Assembly (NCBI GenBank): GCA_937915725.1 | Contig: CALGGV010000002.1 | Coordinates: 1-9,104 of the forward strand | Direction: 5' to 3' | Origin: an uncultured Selenomonadales bacterium | GTDB taxonomy: Bacteria > Bacillota > Negativicutes > Selenomonadales > Selenomonadaceae | Length of the DNA stretch: 9,104 bases | Shown here: positions 1 through 7,347 of the stretch, in pieces | How positions within the stretch are numbered: position 1 is the stretch's first letter | Layout of the letters: each line of letters opens with the position of its first letter | Made by a program: the position numbers and the translations under genes | The notes under the pieces: model-generated | Database searches by the model: none | Told to the model about the DNA's origin: nothing | What the model saw: only the letters and a program-made list of their open reading frames with translations

Positions 1-2705
1 ATGTTATCCAGTTCATTGTTAGTGGAAGCGCGGCAAACTTTTTCACGAATTGCGCTTTTAGACATATCAAGCCGCTTAAAATTTTTGCCAATTTTGCGTA
101 TCAGTTCAATTCTGCCGACGCCGCTATTTTTTTTTGCATATTCGGCAAGTCCTTTAGCTTTACTGATATTATCCCTGCGCGAAGAATCGTGCGGCTCCAA
201 AATATCAACAATATATTCGCCATTGACACGCCGAACAATTAAAAAATCCGGGTACATTGTATGAATTTCGTTATTTTCCGTGTAATAGGGAATACATAAC
301 GCCCACGCTGCACGTTGAGGATTTCTTATCCAGCAAACAAAATCTTCGCGTTGCTGTTCCTGTTTTAAAATTTCTTCTTCCCAGCCGTTCAATTTAATGC
401 AAGCCGTGCCGGTAACTCTGTCAACAAACAAATGATCGCTGTAATTTTTGCCGTCTTTATCGTGAGGAATGCTGATAGTTTCAGGCAAAGTAAAAATGTG
501 CTCAGTAACCTTGTCGCTGTCGGAAACAATTTTTTCATATTCCTGCTTGGTATTTGAAGAAAGTTTGGCAATATCTCGCCTGTAATTATCGTTAAATTCG
601 TGAAAGCGGCTTTTTGAAAATTTTTCCAATTCTTCAAGACAACTATTATTGGCGACAAAAAGTATCACGTCAATTTTATAATCGTCCAAATTGTCCCCGT
701 CTTTGCAAGTATTCAAATAAGCGTTTGCAATACCAAAATTTTTTAATTTCGTTTCTGCCTGTTTAAATTGCCGTTCAATATCAGCATCGGTCGTAATGAA
801 TAAATTTTGAATGACGGCAGTTTGAACAGATTTACCAAAGGCGTCAAAAATTTGCTCAGAAAGTCTGAATTTTTTTGCCTCTTGTTTGAGTTTCTCATAT
901 TTTTCGGAATTTTTTAGACTTTCGATATAATTTTGAATCTGCGCGACAATTTCAGCTGTGACAATTTCAAACGCCTTAAAATTTATTTCTTTGCGCATTA
1001 AAAAGTGCGCCAACTTCAACAGAGATTTTAAATAATCGTTAATTCTTACACTGCGCACTTGATAAGTTAGCAAGACCATTTGATTTATCGCCTTGACAAT
1101 TTCGGCGCGGTTAAAATTAATTTCAACGGTTGAAATTTTTTCTGTAGAATCTGTAGGAGTTTTATTTTCTTCAGGTTGCGCAGGTTTAAAACTTTCTTCA
1201 AGAATTGTTGGGGAAATATTTTCTGTTGGAATTTTTTTTACAAAATTAACGCCTGTGCTTTCTGAATAAATTTTTTCTCTGTAAAAAACAGGCGCAGGCG
1301 TTTTAACATTTACAGTTAGTGTATCAAAAATTTTTTCGCTGTCAGTTTCAGAAATAATATCAGCCGGAATAATGCCGCCTTCAGATTTTTGCAATTCGTC
1401 AACTATCTTCTGCGCCGTTTCCTTGTCAAAGTGCGGCAAATATAATCTTACGTCATTTAAAGTTTCATCAACTTCAATATGACATTTTAAGGGAGTGCGA
1501 ATCATTCTGCCCAAAAGTTGTGCAATGTAAGTAGCGTCAGTGGCGCGGCGAAATGACATCATTGTTTCAGCTTGTGGGCAATCCCAACCGGTGGAAAGAT
1601 TTTCTTTGAAAAAAACAATTTTAATTTTGTCGTTGCCGGAAATGTGCGAAGGTTCTTCATAAATTACGCGCAAATTATTTATAATTAAATTAATCGCAGT
1701 TTGGCCGAAAGTGTGGACAACTTCGCCAACTTCAAACTTAAAGCCGGTACGATTTTCAATTTTTTTCAAACATTCATCAAGATTTGTTTCAGAAATTGAA
1801 TTGCCCGTTCCGTTCAAAACTTGCACTACAAAAATTGGGTTAAAAAGTTTTTTGTGTTGCTCGCGGCAATATTGCCGCCAATGCTCAACTTTATCTTTCC
1901 ATTCGTCAGCCGCCGCCTCTAACATTGCCATATCTTTTGAAACGTAACTTTTTTCTGATTCATCAGGGTAAACAATGATAATTTTTTCTTTCAACAAGCC
2001 GGAAATTTTAACTTCGTCAGTAGTAACAACAACTTGATGAATTGTCGAGGAAGTACCTGCAACCAGCGCGTTAAATCTTTCGGGCGTTGCAGACATTCCA
2101 ATTACCAACGGCGCGGGCGAAAGTTTATCTTCAACACTGCCCTTTATAAATTTCTGCATTATCGTTGTAGCGGTTGCCATATTGCGCCCGGTTTTCATAC
2201 CGCGATGCGCCTCATCGATTATGAAATAAATTTTTTCGGCTTTTTCGGTAATTGTATTTTGTAGAGTTTCCCAAATTGTAAATTGGCGAAAATCTGAATG
2301 TTTGGTAAGGTTGCTACTCTTTCCGAGTTTTTGAGTATTGAGGAAATAAATTTTGCCGTCTTCCAAAATTCTTTGATTAAAAGTTTCGTCCTCAATCGTT
2401 ACAAGTTGCAAATGATTAACGCCGTCTGCATTGAAATAAAATTTATTTTTTGACTGCTGATTTAATTCGGGAGAATCACTTAGCCAAACAAAAATAGCGT
2501 CCGGTTGCGCGGGGTAATTTTCATCGCTGCTGTAAACACTTTCCACAAACGCCGCAATCATAATCGTTTTGCCCGCTCCAGTCGGCGCAGTAAATGAAAT
2601 TACTTGTGATACTGAAGTTACAGGGTAAGTTGCTTTTGAAATGGCGGCGAACATTCGCAGATTTTTTACCGCTTTTTGTTGGAATGGAAATAATTCAACT
2701 TTCAT
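1..2705 (-). CDS. res: Type III-like restriction enzyme, Res (helicase/nuclease) subunit, 3' end cut by window edge
   Basis: Reading leftward from ATG 2703-2705, this frame is open for 901 codons to position 3, so the C-terminus lies just outside the window. Superfamily 2 helicase motifs are in order: Walker A TAPTGAGKT (39-47), DEAH (164-167), SATP (205-208), STGWD (371-375) and QLLGRMIR (396-403). A Pro/Thr/Glu-rich linker near 480-530 precedes an alpha-helical middle region. At the C-terminus, YPDF (D820) followed by VDILEPH (D834, E837, H839) resembles a PD-(D/E)XK nuclease core, but the usual lysine after the second acidic residue is absent. In type III systems Res hydrolyses ATP and cleaves DNA together with Mod, which fits the mod gene upstream. 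The start lies 11 nt inside the PIN gene, with AGAGGA about 10 nt before it, which suggests translational coupling. The helicase assignment is firm; nuclease activity is inferred. Confidence 0.9.
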   Translation of the reverse strand, partial: MKVELFPFQQKAVKNLRMFAAISKATYPVTSVSQVISFTAPTGAGKTIMIAAFVESVYSSDENYPAQPDAIFVWLSDSPELNQQSKNKFYFNADGVNHLQLVTIEDETFNQRILEDGKIYFLNTQKLGKSSNLTKHSDFRQFTIWETLQNTITEKAEKIYFIIDEAHRGMKTGRNMATATTIMQKFIKGSVEDKLSPAPLVIGMSATPERFNALVAGTSSTIHQVVVTTDEVKISGLLKEKIIIVYPDESEKSYVSKDMAMLEAAADEWKDKVEHWRQYCREQHKKLFNPIFVVQVLNGTGNSISETNLDECLKKIENRTGFKFEVGEVVHTFGQTAINLIINNLRVIYEEPSHISGNDKIKIVFFKENLSTGWDCPQAETMMSFRRATDATYIAQLLGRMIRTPLKCHIEVDETLNDVRLYLPHFDKETAQKIVDELQKSEGGIIPADIISETDSEKIFDTLTVNVKTPAPVFYREKIYSESTGVNFVKKIPTENISPTILEESFKPAQPEENKTPTDSTEKISTVEINFNRAEIVKAINQMVLLTYQVRSVRINDYLKSLLKLAHFLMRKEINFKAFEIVTAEIVAQIQNYIESLKNSEKYEKLKQEAKKFRLSEQIFDAFGKSVQTAVIQNLFITTDADIERQFKQAETKLKNFGIANAYLNTCKDGDNLDDYKIDVILFVANNSCLEELEKFSKSRFHEFNDNYRRDIAKLSSNTKQEYEKIVSDSDKVTEHIFTLPETISIPHDKDGKNYSDHLFVDRVTGTACIKLNGWEEEILKQEQQREDFVCWIRNPQRAAWALCIPYYTENNEIHTMYPDFLIVRRVNGEYIVDILEPHDSSRRDNISKAKGLAEYAKKNSGVGRIELIRKIGKNFKRLDMSKSAIREKVCRASTNNELDN

Positions 2706-3153
2706 TATTGCCGCGTCCTCTTACAAGAATTTTCAACATTTCGGCGGGCGTCACGGCAGGAATTGACGAAGTTTTAAAATCTTTAATGTTGCCGGTAACA
2801 ATATAATCTGCACCGGCAGTAACGGCGCATTTTTCCTGTAAACAGTCTTCAAAGTCAGGAAAATTTTCATTTTTAATTGCGCTGACAACTTCAGAATGTG
2901 GCGCACCTGTAACTTCGAGAAAATCTATAATTTCTGTAAGAGCAACTCTGCGGTCGGGAACATTATTTTTTCTCAACGTGTACCAAATTGAAGGTAAGCT
3001 GTGAAAAGCCACGTAACCTTTTACAACTTTGTTTTGACAAACAGAAAGTACTCTTGTAGAATCGCTAAATTGCGGCTGACGCACCAAAAGATAGTCCACT
3101 ATAACATTTGCATCAATCAGCAATGAAATATTTTTTGTACTTTTCACTTTCAC
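2695..3153 (-). CDS. PIN-domain nuclease, VapC-like toxin candidate (GTG start)
   Basis: This is a 152-aa PIN-domain protein, the fold of VapC-type RNases. Acidic residues fit the metal site: D14 in LLIDANVIVDYLL, D100/E102/D103 in FPDFEDC, and D125 in YIVTGNIKDF. I choose GTG 3151-3153 because AGGAGG lies 6 nt upstream and the fold begins directly after it. An in-frame ATG at 3411 would add 86 residues of lysine/arginine-rich shadow of the upstream gene. The gene overlaps the antitoxin-like gene by 41 nt and res by 11 nt, so all three are probably translated from one message. VapC relatives cut tRNA or rRNA and are held by a partner protein; that role here is inference from fold and context. 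It could equally be a working nuclease of the restriction system. The PIN fold is a confident call; the toxin role is not. Confidence 0.85.
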   Translation of the reverse strand: MKVKSTKNISLLIDANVIVDYLLVRQPQFSDSTRVLSVCQNKVVKGYVAFHSLPSIWYTLRKNNVPDRRVALTEIIDFLEVTGAPHSEVVSAIKNENFPDFEDCLQEKCAVTAGADYIVTGNIKDFKTSSIPAVTPAEMLKILVRGRGNNES

Positions 3154-3463
3154 AAATTGCCTCCTCAAATTCTTTTTTCCAATCTGTACCGGCAGGATAA
3201 TGCACAGTGTTATTTTTTCTCCACTCTTCCAAACGTGCGAACGCCGCCGCCTTTTTTGGGTCGATTCCTCCATTGGAATGAAGAAAAGCTTGAAATTCTT
3301 CTTCAGTAATAGGGTCGTCATCTTCAGGTTTAATTTCAGTTTCCGGCTCATTTTGTACCGGCGTTTCAGTTTGAAAATTACGCAAGTAAGATACAATTTC
3401 TGCCAGCACATTTTCCGGCACGTTGTTTAAAATTTGTAAAGCCTCTTGTCTTAAAGCTGTCAT
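3113..3463 (-). CDS. Small acidic antitoxin-like protein paired with the PIN nuclease
   Basis: This is a 116-aa protein beginning MTALRQEALQILNNVPENVL, an amphipathic helical N-terminus like those of small antitoxins that precede PIN toxins. A Glu/Asp/Pro-rich linker (about 34-56) follows, then a C-terminal helical part with AAAFARLEEWRKN and DWKKEFEEAICE. No classic AbrB or ribbon-helix-helix DNA-binding motif is obvious. I take ATG 3461-3463 as the start because GGGAG lies 8 nt upstream. The in-frame ATG at 3479-3481 would add MKGELK, but it falls almost at the transcription start predicted from the promoter at 3490-3518. The PIN gene begins 41 nt before this gene ends, the usual antitoxin-then-toxin order. 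Antitoxin function is inferred from size, acidity, order and overlap; the protein family is not certain to me. Confidence 0.75.
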   Translation of the reverse strand: MTALRQEALQILNNVPENVLAEIVSYLRNFQTETPVQNEPETEIKPEDDDPITEEEFQAFLHSNGGIDPKKAAAFARLEEWRKNNTVHYPAGTDWKKEFEEAICESEKYKKYFIAD

Positions 3464-3489
3464 TTTGAGTTCTCCCTTCATTTTTTAAA

Positions 3490-3518
3490 ATTATAAATTT
3501 TTACGAATTGATTGTAAA
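3490..3518 (-). promoter_or_regulatory. Predicted sigma-70-type promoter for the antitoxin/PIN pair, inside the mod 3' end
   Basis: On the minus strand TTTACA (3513-3518) and TATAAT (3490-3495) are separated by exactly 17 bp, so 11 of 12 positions match the consensus. Transcription would start near 3483, giving a leader of about 20 nt that carries the GGGAG ribosome binding site of the antitoxin-like gene. The elements straddle the mod stop codon (3501-3503). The pair, and res behind it, could therefore be transcribed without mod. AT-rich DNA yields chance matches, but the spacing and position are apt. Confidence 0.55.
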
Positions 3519-3523
3519 ATTTT
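3495..3523. promoter_or_regulatory. Imperfect inverted repeat over the antitoxin promoter (possible operator)
   Basis: The arms aaatttttac (3495-3504) and gtaaaatttt (3514-3523) are complementary at 9 of 10 positions, with a 9-bp spacer. They cover the -35 element, the spacer and one base of the -10. Toxin-antitoxin pairs commonly repress their own promoter through such sites. The composition is very AT-rich, so a chance match is possible. Confidence 0.25.
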
Positions 3524-5633
3524 CAAGATAATCTTGATAAAGTTGATAAGTTTTTCTGTCGCGCAGATTTTGAATCATTGCTATATAGCCGTCCTTTGAA
3601 TCCGTCACAATAAAAATCGTTTCAATTTCCGGCAACGTCAAAACTTTTTCTTCAAATTCGCCAAAATATTTTTCGTCAATCAGCACGGCAAATTTATTTT
3701 CTGGCAAAATCAAAAAATTTATCGATTTTTTGGCGGAAAATATCCACGACAAGCCGCCTTCAGATTGTTTTAAGTAATTCTCTTCACAAAGGCTCGGACA
3801 CCTGCCAAAACCGCCCGATTTTAGCCATAACAGCGGCAAAATTTCTTGAAACTGCCTGCCGAGTGCAACCGCATTTTTGTTCAAAAATCCCAACTTGAAA
3901 AAGGCGGCGTTCGATTTAAAGCCGTCCGCCATTGGAATTTCACTGCCCAAATAATTCCCGCTCAAAGGTTCGCCGTGAATATTTTTGCCGGTAATGCTGC
4001 AAACTGTCCGCGCCCATGTCACGTACCGCGCCACGCCCATTTTTTGCCACTCTTCGTCGTTCGGCTGAAATCCTGCGCGAGTCAAATTTTTTTCTTCCGA
4101 TTCTGAAACTTCATTGTTTGTAACCAAAATACAACGCCGCCGCCCGCCGTCTTCTGCGTTCAACAAGTTTACCGCGTGCATCGTCGTACCACTGCCAGCA
4201 AAAAAATCTACTATCAGCGCGTCCTTTTTATTTGCCACAAAAAATTTCAGACAATCCCGCACCGCGTACAATGATTTTGGAAATGAAAAGCGGTTGCCAA
4301 TAATCGAATTTAAAATTTTAGTGCCATAATCTCTGGCGTCGTGACTGTCAAATGTCCAAAGTGTACGCGGCATCATTTTTCTTGAAACAAGATTATCGGC
4401 AATAATTCCGCCGTCTTCTGTATAACCTTTAAAATTAACCTTGCCATTCTCAATATCTTTAATTGTTCCTGTTGATAAATAAAGAATTACGTATTGTTGG
4501 GGTTTATCAGCTGTGTATTTAGTTGCTTTTATATATCCATTTTCTAAAAGTTTACGGCAAGAATCCGGCGTAACTCCCCATAACATTTCAGTACCGTCGT
4601 CACGAACGGGAAATACAGTTTCACAATTCGGCAACTTTTCAACGGAAAAACGGTCAATATCTGGTGTTATTGGGTCGCCTATTTTTACTATGCGATTGTT
4701 TTCTTTATTGACATATATTGGATAAAATTGTGAAGGTCTTGAATTTCTTATATTAGTAGGATTTCCTCTTCTAAATGAACGCCAATGAATTGACTGTCCT
4801 TCTTTTGAATAATCAGCATCTTCAAAAGGAATAATATTATAATTGCCAATCATCACAAAAAAAATAAATTCATTTACTCTTGTGAAACTATTAAAACGCG
4901 CCGCGCCGCTTCGACTTGTAAGACTACTAATCATTTGAATTTCAGCTTCAGGGAAAATTTCTTCAAGCAAGCAGCCGAGATGCAGATATTCTTTTTCGTC
5001 AATCGTGACAATTAAAACAGAATCATCAGGATTTAAAATTTTTTTGGCAAGCAACAAACGTTTTTGCATCATAGAAAGCCATTTACTGTGGCGGTAAACG
5101 TCTGCGCCGTCAACATAATCATTATTGTATTTCCAATCTTTGGCTCCGGTGTTGTAAGGCGGATCAATATAAATGCAGTCAACCTTTCTATCTGCGCAAA
5201 CGTACTGAAGAAGTTGCAGGGCGTGATAATTATCAGCCTCAATCAAAATGTGCCATAAATCAGAATCCGGCGCGTTGGAAATTTCATCAAGTTTTTGCAG
5301 GTAAGGATAAATCGGCTCGCCAAACATTGCCACGCTAACCAGTTCATTCAGATTAAAATTAAAAATTTCTTCAGTTGGCGGAACTTTCGCGCAGGTTACA
5401 TTTTCGCCGGCAATTTCCAAAACTTTGAAAACGTCGTTGAGTTTGGCAATTTTTTTAGCAACGAGCGAATTTTTTTTAATGGGTATATCATAAAGCGGCG
5501 TAACTTCCGGCTTTTGTTCTTCAAAGACTAAGCCGAATTTTTTTGTAGCAAGCAACTTTCTAAATTCTGCGTCGATAAGTTTTCGCAGATTTTCATCGGG
5601 AATTTTTTTAATTAAATCGTCCAGCGCAGACAT
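3501..5633 (-). CDS. mod: Type III-like site-specific DNA methyltransferase, Mod subunit (N6-adenine, beta class)
   Basis: This 710-aa protein would transfer a methyl group from S-adenosylmethionine to adenine N6 and supply the sequence recognition for both modification and cleavage by Res. Catalytic motif IV, DPPYNTG (157-163), comes before the SAM-binding motif I, VDFFAGSGTT (475-484). This is the beta-class order of type III Mod proteins. The stretch between them, about 220-460, is the expected target-recognition region. About 160 residues beyond the core (550-710) form a C-terminal extension containing GNYLGSEIPMADGFKSNAAF and a block near 580-610. The start at ATG 5631-5633 has GAGG 7 nt upstream. 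The gene is intact, with no tandem repeats of the kind used for phase variation. It begins just after the terminator of the preceding operon and is followed after 37 nt by the antitoxin-like gene. Confidence 0.93.
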   Translation of the reverse strand: MSALDDLIKKIPDENLRKLIDAEFRKLLATKKFGLVFEEQKPEVTPLYDIPIKKNSLVAKKIAKLNDVFKVLEIAGENVTCAKVPPTEEIFNFNLNELVSVAMFGEPIYPYLQKLDEISNAPDSDLWHILIEADNYHALQLLQYVCADRKVDCIYIDPPYNTGAKDWKYNNDYVDGADVYRHSKWLSMMQKRLLLAKKILNPDDSVLIVTIDEKEYLHLGCLLEEIFPEAEIQMISSLTSRSGAARFNSFTRVNEFIFFVMIGNYNIIPFEDADYSKEGQSIHWRSFRRGNPTNIRNSRPSQFYPIYVNKENNRIVKIGDPITPDIDRFSVEKLPNCETVFPVRDDGTEMLWGVTPDSCRKLLENGYIKATKYTADKPQQYVILYLSTGTIKDIENGKVNFKGYTEDGGIIADNLVSRKMMPRTLWTFDSHDARDYGTKILNSIIGNRFSFPKSLYAVRDCLKFFVANKKDALIVDFFAGSGTTMHAVNLLNAEDGGRRRCILVTNNEVSESEEKNLTRAGFQPNDEEWQKMGVARYVTWARTVCSITGKNIHGEPLSGNYLGSEIPMADGFKSNAAFFKLGFLNKNAVALGRQFQEILPLLWLKSGGFGRCPSLCEENYLKQSEGGLSWIFSAKKSINFLILPENKFAVLIDEKYFGEFEEKVLTLPEIETIFIVTDSKDGYIAMIQNLRDRKTYQLYQDYLENFTINS

Positions 5634-5675
5634 AACAACACCTCAAAATCAAATTTATTTAAACAGCCTTATGAA

Positions 5676-5704
5676 ATTATAAAACTTTATCCGGTAAAAA
5701 TGAA
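5676..5704 (-). promoter_or_regulatory. Predicted promoter for mod
   Basis: On the minus strand a perfect TATAAT (5676-5681) lies 17 bp from a weak -35-like TTCATT (5699-5704). Transcription would start near 5669, giving a leader of about 35 nt before mod. The site lies immediately downstream of the preceding operon's terminator, where a promoter is expected. The poor -35 keeps confidence low. Confidence 0.4.
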
Positions 5705-5710
5705 TTAAAC

Positions 5711-5767
5711 CAATAAAAAATACTGCCCTTTATTTCGGAGTTGTACAAGCCACAAAATAAAAGACAG
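5711..5767 (-). terminator. Rho-independent terminator of the DUF362-to-DUF4298 operon
   Basis: On the minus strand the arm at 5753-5767 (CTGTCTTTTATTTTG) pairs with the arm at 5723-5737 (CGAAATAAAGGGCAG) over all 15 positions, including three G-T wobbles. The 15-nt loop (5738-5752) contains the palindrome TTGTACAA. TATTTTTTATT (5712-5722) follows the stem directly, giving the U-tract. It lies 26 nt past the DUF4298 stop codon and before the mod promoter, so it separates the two transcription units. The rest of the 160-bp intergenic region holds nothing else I can recognise. Confidence 0.8.
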
Positions 5768-5793
5768 CAAATTTGATTAAAATTTTTTTATTT

Positions 5794-6096
5794 TTAACCT
5801 TTGCGTAAAATATCTGCGAAAATTTCCAGAATTTTAATTTGCAATTCACGGTTTTTAGCAAGTAAATCGTAAATGGCGTCTTGCGATAAAACGCCGCGCT
5901 TTAAATCTTTTGGAATTTTGCCGGATTCATCATCTTCATAATCTTTGAGCCAATCGGTGCCGTAATAATTCATCAGTTCAAAATATTTTTCTTGAATAGC
6001 GGAATAATTTTCCAGTGCGGAAGATAAATTATTTACCGCCGCCGAAGTTTCCTCAAAAATTTCTTCAAAGTATTTGATTCTTTCAATCTGATTCAT
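5794..6096 (-). CDS. DUF4298 domain-containing protein
   Basis: This is a 100-aa soluble, helical, acidic protein that matches the DUF4298 family as I know it. The diagnostic features are the central YYGTDWLKDYEDDESGK (44-60) followed by IPKDLKRGVLSQDAIYDLL (61-79). A coiled-coil-like N-terminal helix (about 4-40) and a C-terminal helix flank this core. It is full length for the family. No signal peptide or membrane segment is visible, so it is probably cytoplasmic. The function is unknown. The start ATG 6094-6096 lies 3 nt after the acetyltransferase stop, with GGAG just upstream inside the end of that gene, so the two are co-translated. It is the last gene before the terminator at 5711-5767. 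Confidence 0.85.
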   Translation of the reverse strand: MNQIERIKYFEEIFEETSAAVNNLSSALENYSAIQEKYFELMNYYGTDWLKDYEDDESGKIPKDLKRGVLSQDAIYDLLAKNRELQIKILEIFADILRKG

Positions 6097-6099
6097 TTT

Positions 6100-6621
6100 T
6101 TAAGCTCCAATAATTTTTTCCATCCAAACCATACTGTAGCGGCGATTGAATTTGTAACCGCAATTTGTGAACTTGCCGCAAATTTTGTAGCCGCAATGTT
6201 CATGGAATTTGACGCTGTTCAAAGTCAAATATTCATCTTCAATTTCCGGATAACCAACGCAGGTATAAAGATTAGTTATTCCCTGTTCGCTCAGATTTTT
6301 TTCAAGCTGGCGATAAAGTTTGCCGCCTATACCTTGCCGACGAAAATTTTTATCAAGGTAAATTGTAAGCTCCACTGAAAATTTATAAGCCTCACGTTCA
6401 ATAAAACTTTTGGCGTAAGCATAACCTACAATTTCGCCGTTCAATTCTGCAACAAGGTAAGGATATTTTTTTTGAGTGCGCGTCATTCTTTCTTGAAATT
6501 TTTCAACGCTCGGCACTTCATATTCAAAACTTACAGCCGTTTTTTCTACGTAATAAGAATAAATTTCTAAAAGTTTTGGCGCGTCATCAAGCGTTGCATT
6601 TCTGATTAAAAGATTTTCCAT
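6100..6621 (-). CDS. GNAT-family N-acetyltransferase (phosphinothricin acetyltransferase-like)
   Basis: This 173-aa cytoplasmic enzyme would transfer acetyl from acetyl-CoA to an amine. The N-terminal LIRNATLDDAPKLLEIYSYY and the following TAVSFEYEVPS are typical of the PAT/MnaT-like GNAT branch, whose members act on phosphinothricin, methionine sulfone or other small amines. The acetyl-CoA pyrophosphate loop RRQGIG falls near residues 94-99, after the beta strand SVELTIYLDKNF. The C-terminal HEHCGYKICGKF region and MVWMEK ending also fit. The ATG at 6619-6621 overlaps the stop of the flavodoxin lipoprotein gene as TGATG, a translational-coupling signature. A TTG one codon upstream (6622-6624) is a possible alternative start, with GAGGGG 8 nt before it. 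The substrate cannot be told from sequence. Confidence 0.88.
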   Translation of the reverse strand: MENLLIRNATLDDAPKLLEIYSYYVEKTAVSFEYEVPSVEKFQERMTRTQKKYPYLVAELNGEIVGYAYAKSFIEREAYKFSVELTIYLDKNFRRQGIGGKLYRQLEKNLSEQGITNLYTCVGYPEIEDEYLTLNSVKFHEHCGYKICGKFTNCGYKFNRRYSMVWMEKIIGA

Positions 6622-7283
6622 CAATAGCCAAGCCCCTCAAGCCAAGTATTAACTTTTGCGCGTACTTCTTCGGGATTTTCTTGACACATTTTGCCTTTAA
6701 GTCCCAATCCTTCACGAACGGTGGAGCCTTTCGCAATTTCCGGAATTTGATTTTCTTTGCCCGTCATATATTCGCCGGCTGAAGTGCAGAAAGGTATAAT
6801 CGTTTTGCCGTTAAAATCTTGATTCTCAAGGAAAGTATAAATTACCATTGGAAAATCACTCCACCAAATTGGGTAGCCCAAAAAAATTGTATCGTAGTTT
6901 TGAAGATTTTCCGGCAATGCAACGAGGGCAGGGCGGATATTTTCAGTTTGTTCTTGTTTTGCAACTTCCGTACATTCTCTATATTCTGAAGGATAATCTT
7001 TCACAGGTTTAATTTCAAATAAATCTGCGCCGGTTTTTTCAGAAATCATTTCAGCAACAATTTTTGTATTGCCTTTTTCGATAACTCCTACTTCGTAATT
7101 GTCACCTGCGCGAGAGAAAAACGCTACAAGAATTTTGCTGTTACTTTGTGCAGTAGAATTTTCTTCAGTTGCTGTAGTTTCAGCAGGTTTTTCAGTATTT
7201 TCTGCGGGTTGTGGAGTTTTACCGCACGCTGTAAATAAAACCATCATTAACAAGGACAACGCCATTACCAAAATTTTTTTCAA
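6621..7283 (-). CDS. Flavodoxin-like lipoprotein (TTG start)
   Basis: This 220-aa protein has a lipoprotein signal peptide (MKKILVMALSLLMMVLFTAC): positively charged start, hydrophobic core and lipobox FTAC with Cys20. A Pro/Thr/Glu/Ser-rich tether (21-49) follows. The flavodoxin-like domain begins at KILVAFFSRAG (50-60), the FMN phosphate-loop region with an insertion before GNTKIVAEMI (71-80). YDTIFLGYPIWWSDFPM (130-146) and the TIIPFCTSAG strand (161-170) follow. It is expected to be anchored outside the cytoplasmic membrane and to bind FMN for electron transfer or quinone/flavin reduction; that role is inferred. TTG 7281-7283 is preferred because GAGGTG (7291-7296) is 7 nt upstream and it supplies the KK of the signal peptide. 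An ATG six codons later would lose that charge. It is a paralogue of the next gene upstream. Confidence 0.87.
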   Translation of the reverse strand: MKKILVMALSLLMMVLFTACGKTPQPAENTEKPAETTATEENSTAQSNSKILVAFFSRAGDNYEVGVIEKGNTKIVAEMISEKTGADLFEIKPVKDYPSEYRECTEVAKQEQTENIRPALVALPENLQNYDTIFLGYPIWWSDFPMVIYTFLENQDFNGKTIIPFCTSAGEYMTGKENQIPEIAKGSTVREGLGLKGKMCQENPEEVRAKVNTWLEGLGY

Positions 7284-7314
7284 TTAAACACACCTCAACA
7301 AATAAATTCTTAAA

Positions 7315-7343
7315 AATCTAACATAGAAAAAATTTTAAGTCAA
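7315..7343 (-). promoter_or_regulatory. Possible internal promoter before the flavodoxin lipoprotein gene
   Basis: On the minus strand TTGACT (7338-7343) and TAGATT (7315-7320) are 17 bp apart, matching 5/6 and 4/6 of the consensus. They lie in the 64-bp gap between the two flavodoxin genes and would give a leader of about 25 nt. No convincing terminator is present in this gap, so read-through from the upstream gene is also likely. Confidence 0.35.
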
Positions 7344-7347
7344 ATTT

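Noticed and set aside
1..264. Plus-strand frame of 87 codons at the left edge
   Set aside because: It lies opposite the res coding frame, which is open throughout and carries helicase and nuclease motifs. It shows no ribosome binding site or recognisable domain.
389..658. Minus-strand 89-codon frame
   Set aside because: It is out of frame inside res, low in complexity and without family features.
3154..3411. N-terminal extension of the PIN protein to an ATG at 3411
   Set aside because: The added 86 residues are an out-of-frame shadow of the antitoxin-like gene, and a strong ribosome binding site sits just before the GTG at 3153.
5470..5477. Eight-base homopolymer in mod and a nine-base one in res (127-135) as phase-variation switches
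   Set aside because: Such tracts are common in DNA this AT-rich. Both genes are in frame, and no longer tandem repeat typical of phase-variable mod genes is present.
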